From Bradyrhizobium sp. Ec3.3 (GTDB lineage Bacteria; Pseudomonadota; Alphaproteobacteria; Rhizobiales; Xanthobacteraceae), in the NCBI RefSeq assembly GCF_000472925.1, contig NZ_AXAS01000025.1, positions 62,001 through 126,000 on the forward strand: a stretch of DNA of 64,000 nucleotides, given 5' to 3'. The notes under the pieces are model-generated. The model was not told the origin of the DNA. It saw only the letters and a list, made by a program, of their open reading frames with translations, and made no database searches. The position numbers and the translations under genes were made by a program. Positions 58,887 through 64,000 of the stretch are shown in pieces. The number at the start of each line of letters is the position of its first letter. Within the stretch, counting starts at the first letter, position 1.

Positions 58887-59951
58887 TCAGCTCGCGCCGG
58901 AGCCGCCCTGCACGATCTTCTCGTTCAGCTTCTGATCGACGGTCTCGACCGTGCGGTCGATCTCGGCATTGGGGACGCCGAGCTGATGCGAGATCAGCTT
59001 CACCAGGAGATCGACCCGCTCGATGAACGGCGCGCCGGCGGCGACCGCGCGTGCGGCAGACGACGGCTTGAGCAGGCTCTCCGCCGCCTTGGCGTATTTC
59101 TCGAATGGCACCTGATCCTTCGGATCGGCGCCGAGACGCCGCGCGAGCGCATCGACGTGATCGTAGATCGATTGCGAGCGCTTCAGATCAGTGTGCACGG
59201 CATCGCGGATCGACTGCGGCTCGTGCGGCGTGATGCAGCGGTAGTTGCCGGTGAGCAGCATCGACCATTTCGCGAGCGGCACGAACAGCGAGTCGAACAC
59301 CTTGAGCTTCACGGGCACGTCGTGGCCGTCGAGCGTGACCGCTTCGATATCGGCCTCGAGCTCGCGCAGCACCTTGTTGTGCTTCTCGTCCTCGAACACC
59401 GACGCCTTGAAGTTGGTGGGCAGGCCGACGTGCAGCACGTTCGCCGCTTCTTCCGGCGGACGGAAGGCTTGCGGATCGGGTGAGCAGAGCGTCACCAGCC
59501 CCGGCTTGAAGCGCTCCCACACCTGCGCATTGGTATAGGCTTCCTCGAGGTCCATGCCTGACAGCGCCGGGATGCGCTTGAGGTAAGGCAAGGGCGGCAT
59601 ATTCATGATCGACAGGCAGGGAAGCCCCGCTTCCGCGATCTTGATCATGAGCACGCGCACGGTGTGATTGGTGTATTGCGGCTCCTGCATCGCAAGGCCG
59701 ACGAGATCATAGCGGGAGACGTCGACATTGCCCGGCGTCACCGCGTCGAGCTTGCCGGGCAGGTCGCGCGAGAAGATCGCGCGGTACACCGCCTCGTCGC
59801 GCAGCTTGATACGCACTTCGGTACCGTCGCGATTGATCAGCTCGGCCGTCTTTGCCCGGCACACCAGGGTCACATTGTGACCCGCCATCAAAAGCTTGGT
59901 CCCCAGCAGGGAGCCGTAGGAGGCCCCAAGGATCAAAATGTTGCGCGCCAT
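58887..59951 (-). CDS. Ketopantoate reductase-like (ApbA/PanE-type) NAD(P)-binding protein
   Basis: The 354 residues begin with a Rossmann motif (ILILGASYGSLLGTKLLMAGHNVTLVCRA, residues 5-33) of the ApbA/PanE type. The C-terminal helical part (about 210-340) contains VKLKVFDSLFVPLAKWSMLLTGNYRCI. At 354 residues it is longer than PanE (about 300) and lacks the clear PanE Lys/Glu context, so a different 2-oxo or polyol substrate is likely. GAGAG precedes the ATG. It stands alone. Confidence 0.75.
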   Translation of the reverse strand: MARNILILGASYGSLLGTKLLMAGHNVTLVCRAKTAELINRDGTEVRIKLRDEAVYRAIFSRDLPGKLDAVTPGNVDVSRYDLVGLAMQEPQYTNHTVRVLMIKIAEAGLPCLSIMNMPPLPYLKRIPALSGMDLEEAYTNAQVWERFKPGLVTLCSPDPQAFRPPEEAANVLHVGLPTNFKASVFEDEKHNKVLRELEADIEAVTLDGHDVPVKLKVFDSLFVPLAKWSMLLTGNYRCITPHEPQSIRDAVHTDLKRSQSIYDHVDALARRLGADPKDQVPFEKYAKAAESLLKPSSAARAVAAGAPFIERVDLLVKLISHQLGVPNAEIDRTVETVDQKLNEKIVQGGSGAS

Positions 59952-60470
59952 GCTCTCTCTTTCACAAACAATCTCTGCGATCCCAGACCTCCTGGGCGGC
60001 GCGACGATGCCAAGTCTCTAAGCGCCTTGCGGTTTTACCCCCACCACATCAGGTATTTGGTATGCCAGCAATGTGGAGCGGTGTCTATCGTGAATTGACG
60101 AGCTCTCGCAATCGCCTCGTGGAGGCGGTTCAAATCATTGCGGCCCCTCCGCGCCAACGCTGCCTGGGCCTCTACCGCAGCCCGGCCCACATTTCGTGAC
60201 GACTATCGAACCTTCGCTTTCCCGAGCTGAGGCGATTCGCCTTATTCGATAAATCAGAATTATTGCAAATATCGATATCTCCCCGCTGCCTGCGCTCGCC
60301 GGGGCCCTCCCGGAACCAACTCAAATTTGAGCGATTCCATTGCACCAACGTTAAGTCAGGTTAGAGGCGCGGGCCCGGGCTTTACCGCTCGTTCAAGCAT
60401 GTGATGGCGAAGTGGCGCTGTTTCCTCGAGTTGTTTTGCTTTGAACATTTTCAAGCCGCGAGTTGCCCCC
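59952..60470. other. Long intergenic region with palindromic site
   Basis: These 519 bases have no convincing gene; a 45-codon frame at 60062-60199 has poor codon use and no ribosome site. The part 60230-60290 is AT-rich. CTCAAATTTGAG (60320-60331) is a perfect 12-base palindrome about 140 bases before the DUF2336 gene and could be an operator. Confidence 0.5.
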
Positions 60471-61586
60471 ATGGTCGAAACCACGTCGCTCCTGCTCGAT
60501 CTGGAAGAGACTGTTGCAAAAGGAAATCCCGAGAGCTGTCTGCGGGCGATGTGGCACGCGACCGATCTCCTGATCGCTGGGACCTATTCCGAAGACCAAA
60601 TCTGGACTTTCGGCGAGATCATCGGCCGCCTTGCCCAGGAGATCGAAACGACGGCACGTGCGCGGCTGGCGGGAAAACTGGCCGCCAGCAACAATGCGCC
60701 CTACAAGCTGACGAGCCAGCTCGCCTCCGACGACTGCATCGACGTGGCCTGGCCTATCCTCAGGCAATCGCAGCGCCTGGACACCGAGACCTTGATCGCT
60801 TGTGCCAGGAGCAAGAGCCAGCAGCATCTGCTCGCGATCTCCCAGCGACAGTCTGTTCCAGAGGCAGTGACTGATGTCCTCGTGGTCCGCGGCGGCAACG
60901 AGGTCGTCAACTCGGTCGCGGCAAACAAGGGTGCAAGCTTTTCGAATTCCGGCTTCCTGCACCTCGTGCGGCGTTCCGAAGGAGATTCGATCCTCGCTGA
61001 ATCCGTCGGGCTGCGAAAGGACATCCCCCGGCATCTGTTCCATCAGCTTATCGCCAAAGCTTCCGCAGAAGTGCGTGAGAAGCTCGAGCGCGAGCGGCCC
61101 GATATCGCGCCGCAGATTCACCGGGTCGTCGTCGACATCACCGGCGCGGTGCACGCCAGATTCGGCCCGGCTTCCAAGGATTATTTCACCGCCAAGCGGA
61201 CGGTCGCAAAGCTGCACGAGCGCGGCGAGCTGACCGAAGACAAGGTCTTCGAGTTCGCCCACTCTCTCAAGTTCAACGAAACGGCCGTCGCGCTATCCTT
61301 GCTGTGCCCATTGCCCGTCGACATCGTCGAACGCGCATTGATCGAACGGGATCGCGAGCCTGCACTGATCCTGGCCAGATCGCTGAATTTCTGCTGGCCG
61401 ACCACGATGGCACTTTTGTTCCTCGGGGCACCCAACTATCGCATCACGGCCGGCGAGCTCGAACGGTTGAAGCTCGATTTTCATCGTCTCGACGGCAAGG
61501 CCTGCCGAGGAATCATCGCCCTGTACCGATCCCGCAAGGACGAAGCCGGAAGCGGCCCCTTCCAGCGTCCCCGGAACGCGATCTAG
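60471..61586 (+). CDS. DUF2336 domain protein
   Basis: This 371-residue soluble protein belongs to DUF2336, a helical-repeat family of alphaproteobacteria. It has no signal peptide. Segments such as ETLIACARSKSQQHLLAISQRQSVPEAVTDVLVVRGGNEVVNSVAANKGASFSNSGFLHLV (about 107-166) are the family core, and RDIPRHLFHQLIAKAS-like helices (here KDIPRHLFHQL) follow. The ATG at 60471 is chosen; an in-frame TTG at 60441 would add 10 residues. Function is unknown. Confidence 0.85.
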   Translation: MVETTSLLLDLEETVAKGNPESCLRAMWHATDLLIAGTYSEDQIWTFGEIIGRLAQEIETTARARLAGKLAASNNAPYKLTSQLASDDCIDVAWPILRQSQRLDTETLIACARSKSQQHLLAISQRQSVPEAVTDVLVVRGGNEVVNSVAANKGASFSNSGFLHLVRRSEGDSILAESVGLRKDIPRHLFHQLIAKASAEVREKLERERPDIAPQIHRVVVDITGAVHARFGPASKDYFTAKRTVAKLHERGELTEDKVFEFAHSLKFNETAVALSLLCPLPVDIVERALIERDREPALILARSLNFCWPTTMALLFLGAPNYRITAGELERLKLDFHRLDGKACRGIIALYRSRKDEAGSGPFQRPRNAI

Positions 61587-61796
61587 CGGTCGTCCCGCGG
61601 GCCCTTGATGCAGGGACGTCCTGCGAGAAATCGCCATCGCGTGCTCGCCGACGAACACGTTTTCCGCTATTGGACCGGTGGATCTGCCGGGCTTCATCCT
61701 CGCCGGACTTTGCTGCGCGAATGCCGGAGCTTCTGGTGAACCGGCTCCTCGGGCGTACGCCGGTGCGCGGCCCGTCGCAATCGCGGAGACATTACG

Positions 61797-62198
61797 ATGA
61801 CCGTCACCATCTACCACAATCCCTCTTGCGGCACCTCGCGCAACACGCTCGCGATGATCCGGCAGAGCGGCGCCGAGCCCGTCGTCATCGAATACCTCAA
61901 GACACCGCCGACACGCGAACGGCTCAAGGAGCTGGTTGCAGAGATGGGGATTTCGGTCCGCGCTCTACTGCGCGAAAAAGGCACGCCCTATCGGGAGCTC
62001 CGCCTCGAAGACCCGAACTGGACCGACGACCAGTTGCTCGATTTCATGATGGCGCATCCCATCCTCATCAACCGTCCGATCGTCGCGACGCCGAAGGGCG
62101 CGCGAGTGTGCCGGCCCTCGGAGGCCGTGATCGACCTTTTGGACAAACCCGTCGGACGTTTCGTGAAGGAAGACGGCGAGGTGGTCGAGCCGCGCTAA
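61797..62198 (+). CDS. arsC: Arsenate reductase, glutaredoxin-coupled (ArsC) family
   Basis: The 133 residues have the active-site Cys in YHNPSCGTSRNTLAMIR (Cys11) and the late arginine motif LINRPIVATPKGARVCRPSE, as in thioredoxin-fold ArsC proteins. These reduce arsenate to arsenite with glutathione/glutaredoxin, though some relatives (Spx/YffB) do other thiol work. No arsR, arsB or acr3 gene is nearby, so a stand-alone role is likely. GGAG lies 9 bases before the ATG. Confidence 0.9.
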   Translation: MTVTIYHNPSCGTSRNTLAMIRQSGAEPVVIEYLKTPPTRERLKELVAEMGISVRALLREKGTPYRELRLEDPNWTDDQLLDFMMAHPILINRPIVATPKGARVCRPSEAVIDLLDKPVGRFVKEDGEVVEPR

Positions 62199-62266
62199 GC
62201 TTCAATCGCATCGCGAACGGCAGCCGCGTCACGCTTGCGGATCCGCGTCGCGATATCGCGATGCGC
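62195..62266 (-). pseudogene. Possible relic of a GntR (FCD) regulator C-terminus
   Basis: Read leftwards, 23 codons give AHRDIATRIRKRDAAAVR and then DAIEA before a TAG stop. This resembles the last His-containing helix of FCD regulators in this window (EHRAVVEGLKARDEATC and EHRVVRNAIAARNPEAARDAM). Upstream codons have no similarity. It overlaps the arsC stop convergently. The match is short, so chance is possible. Confidence 0.3.
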
Positions 62267-62552
62267 CCCATGACAATTCGCGCCCCTCGTATTTGTCGTA
62301 GATTTTCAGAAGACTTTAGCCGAGCAATTTACTCGAATTTTCGTCCTGATGCCGTAGGTCCCTGCCGGGTTCCATCCGGTTTCGCGAAGCAACATTGCGG
62401 CGGCGTGTGGAGCTGTTCACGAGCAGTCTCGCCAGCGCACCGATCACGCGGCGAGCGGCTCCATCAATATCCGGTCTGACTTGGCGAGCCGGCTTGGCGC
62501 GCCAGCTTCGCAAGTCAGCCGGGCAAGGCGAACTTTGAATGACGATTTTGGA
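62267..62552. other. Intergenic region before the MarR gene
   Basis: I see no gene here. The stretch 62300-62345 is AT-richer and may carry a promoter. TTGGCGAGCCGGCTTGGCG near 62478 contains short repeats of CTTGGCG. Nothing else stands out. Confidence 0.4.
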
Positions 62553-63137
62553 ATGACGATGAATTTGGCACGCGAGTCGATCGAGCTTTTGGGGCAGCTC
62601 GCGCGGATTTTTCTGTTTGAAGAGGTCAAGCACGGCTTGCGCGATCGGGAATGGATGGCGCTGCGCTTCCTTGCCCGCGCGAACAGATTTTCGCGGACGC
62701 CTTCGGCGCTGGCGAGCCATGTCGGCACGACCCGTGGCACGGCGTCCTACATCATCCAGGAGCTGGAGCAAAAGGGATATCTGGAGAAGACGCGATCGGC
62801 CAAGGACAAGCGTTCCGTGACGCTGAGCGTGACGCAGCAGGGCAAGAAGTTTCTGGTACGCGACCCCGTCAATGCCCTGGTGGATGCGATTGCGCTGCTC
62901 GACGAGGAGCGCAAGACGAGCTTTCGCGACGCGCTACGTCGCGTACTGGACCAGTCGGATACCGGCCAGCAGCGGCACCGCGCCGACATTTGCCGGGGCT
63001 GCATGTTTCTGAGGGAGACGCGTAGCAATCCCGAGAGCGGGACGCCTGCCGAGTTCACCTGCCGCCTGTTCCGCGCCATCATCACGGACGTCGAGACCGA
63101 GCTGTTGTGCACGAGCTTCGAGCAGCGCAGGCAATAA
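62553..63137 (+). CDS. MarR family regulator with C-terminal cysteine cluster
   Basis: The 194 residues have a winged helix (LMALRFLARANRF-like start EWMALRFLARANRFSRTPSALASHVGTTRGTASYIIQELEQKGYLEKTRSAKDKRSVTLSVTQQGKKFL). Unlike most MarR proteins, it continues for about 60 residues with CRGCMFLRE, TCRLF and LLCTSF, giving at least four Cys including a C-x-x-C pair. The cluster could bind a metal or iron-sulfur cofactor or act as a redox switch. The ATG at 62553 is chosen; ATG 62559 is an alternative. It stands next to arsC (354-base gap). Confidence 0.85.
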   Translation: MTMNLARESIELLGQLARIFLFEEVKHGLRDREWMALRFLARANRFSRTPSALASHVGTTRGTASYIIQELEQKGYLEKTRSAKDKRSVTLSVTQQGKKFLVRDPVNALVDAIALLDEERKTSFRDALRRVLDQSDTGQQRHRADICRGCMFLRETRSNPESGTPAEFTCRLFRAIITDVETELLCTSFEQRRQ

Positions 63138-63144
63138 CGCGGGA

Positions 63145-63999
63145 TCAGGGCGCCGTTTTCCGCGCCGGCAGAACCGCGCCGGCGCTGGTCAGCACGAGCA
63201 AACGCCCACTGTCGCTTTTGATCTCCTCGATGCGGCCGAGGCCCGGCACCTGTTGTCCGAGGATGGCCTCGACGACGCCGTTCGGCCCCTGAAGGATCGC
63301 GATGCCTTCATAGGCCTGACGAACCGACCAGCCCTTGACCACCTTCTTCGGAGGCGTCGCGTGCTCTGACGGCGACACCGAACCAGTGATCTCGGTGCCA
63401 GGGCCTGCCGACGCCACGACCGCCATGGGCTGGCCGGCAGACGCCGTCTGGGAGGCGACGGGAGCCGGCACAGGCGTCTGCGCCTGAGCGAGCTTCTCGA
63501 ACTTCACGGTCGAAGCCGAGTTGACGCGCTCGATGCGGTCGAGATTCTCGGCGAAGCGACCGAAGCGATCACTCGTGGTCTTGCTCGAGAGATCGACGGC
63601 GGTCCGCAAGCCGTCGAGATTCTCCGAGACACCGGAGACCTGACGGCGCAACTGCGCGACCGTCTCGCGCAAATTCCTGATCTCGGCGCTGGTCGCCGCA
63701 TTGGTCTGGCTCGGCTGCGTGGTCAGATAGGCGATGACGCCGGTGCAGGCGCTGACCACCAGACCAACCGCGATCGCCAGTGTCGCAAGCGGTACCACCC
63801 AGGAGGGACGCGGCGCCGGCGGCTTGGAGACGATCACGGCCGGCCGCACCGCGACCGACGCGGGCTTCGGTATCGCCATCTTGTCCAACCGGGCTTTGGC
63901 GCGAATACGCTTGAGCCCTTCGAGCGCTTCCTTTGCAACCGCTTCATCCGCCGCAACAGCCGACGCATTCCTGGTGCCCGCCTGAGGCGCGGCAGTGCG
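63145..63999 (-). CDS. Membrane-anchored coiled-coil protein (5' truncated)
   Basis: The frame stays open to the right window edge, so the start is missing; 284 residues are visible. An N-terminal cytoplasmic part rich in Ala and basic residues precedes one transmembrane helix (WVVPLATLAIAVGLVVSACTGVIAYL). A coiled-coil follows (about 45 residues, EIRNLRETVAQLRRQVSGVSENLDGLRTAVDL), then an Ala/Pro/Thr linker and a small C-terminal domain (GWSVRQAYEGIAILQGPNGVVEAILGQQVPGLGRIEEIKSDSGRLLVLTSAGAVLPAR). The last part resembles periplasmic domains of proteins that are common in Bradyrhizobium but not characterized. Confidence 0.7.
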   Translation of the reverse strand, partial: RTAAPQAGTRNASAVAADEAVAKEALEGLKRIRAKARLDKMAIPKPASVAVRPAVIVSKPPAPRPSWVVPLATLAIAVGLVVSACTGVIAYLTTQPSQTNAATSAEIRNLRETVAQLRRQVSGVSENLDGLRTAVDLSSKTTSDRFGRFAENLDRIERVNSASTVKFEKLAQAQTPVPAPVASQTASAGQPMAVVASAGPGTEITGSVSPSEHATPPKKVVKGWSVRQAYEGIAILQGPNGVVEAILGQQVPGLGRIEEIKSDSGRLLVLTSAGAVLPARKTAP

Positions 64000-64000
64000 T

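Noticed and set aside
60062..60199. 45-codon open frame in the gap before the DUF2336 gene
   Set aside because: It has no ribosome site, no recognizable motif and unremarkable codon use; kept only as part of the intergenic description.

Overview
High-GC DNA from an alphaproteobacterium, most likely Bradyrhizobium or a close relative (Nitrobacteraceae). The inference rests on the gene content (two TRAP systems, two Pot-type ABC systems, FCD-GntR, IclR and GcvA-type LysR regulators, a DUF2336 protein), a FixK-type box before a universal stress protein, and several palindromic intergenic repeats. I see no rRNA, tRNA, CRISPR array, insertion sequence, integrase or origin. The window is chromosome-like and built from a row of small transport-plus-catabolism modules, most with their own regulator.

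Layout. 1-3317: three genes of a cell-surface or polysaccharide type, the first cut by the window edge. 3320-10951: CoA-transferase-like protein, acyl-CoA dehydrogenase, TRAP dctPQM, and divergently a MaoC hydratase, a CitE-like lyase and an IclR regulator; the set resembles the itaconate (ict-ich-ccl / ripABC) loci. 10955-13438: a small secreted protein, a Tat-exported FAH-family protein and its divergent LysR. 13448-22979: an eight-gene operon joining a Tat-exported PotABCD-type importer to a CO-dehydrogenase/xanthine-dehydrogenase-type molybdenum hydroxylase (S, L, M subunits) and an amidase. 23204-24727: an orphan secreted GH79 glycosidase, followed by palindromic repeats.

24940-33294: a GntR-controlled island with two Asp/Glu-racemase-family paralogues, a D-amino-acid-dehydrogenase-like flavoprotein, a TPP enzyme, a D-2-hydroxyacid dehydrogenase, an orphan amino-acid binding protein and an esterase. 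A frameshifted aminotransferase C-terminus survives between two of these genes. 33384-34212: FixK-box region with a universal stress protein and a tiny His/Trp-rich secreted protein. 34277-36681: MFS exporter and divergent LysR. 36828-40623: carboxylesterase, MHS-type MFS transporter and divergent TetR. 40958-41545: secreted protein of unknown function. 41928-49023: a second PotABCD-like operon containing an amine-oxidase-like flavoprotein and a HAD dehalogenase, with a divergent LysR.

49017-56870: hexuronate module (uxuA, idonate-type dehydrogenase, TRAP transporter, GntR, uxuB) with two overlapping palindromes as probable operator. 56888-64000: DUF2188 protein, SnoaL-like protein, an orphan MetQ, a ketopantoate-reductase-like protein, a DUF2336 protein, an orphan arsC, a cysteine-bearing MarR regulator and a membrane-anchored coiled-coil protein cut by the window edge. 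Two copies of a 150-base dispersed repeat lie at 36679-36830 and 57640-57789, in opposite orientation; each supplies the TAA stop codon of the gene it touches.
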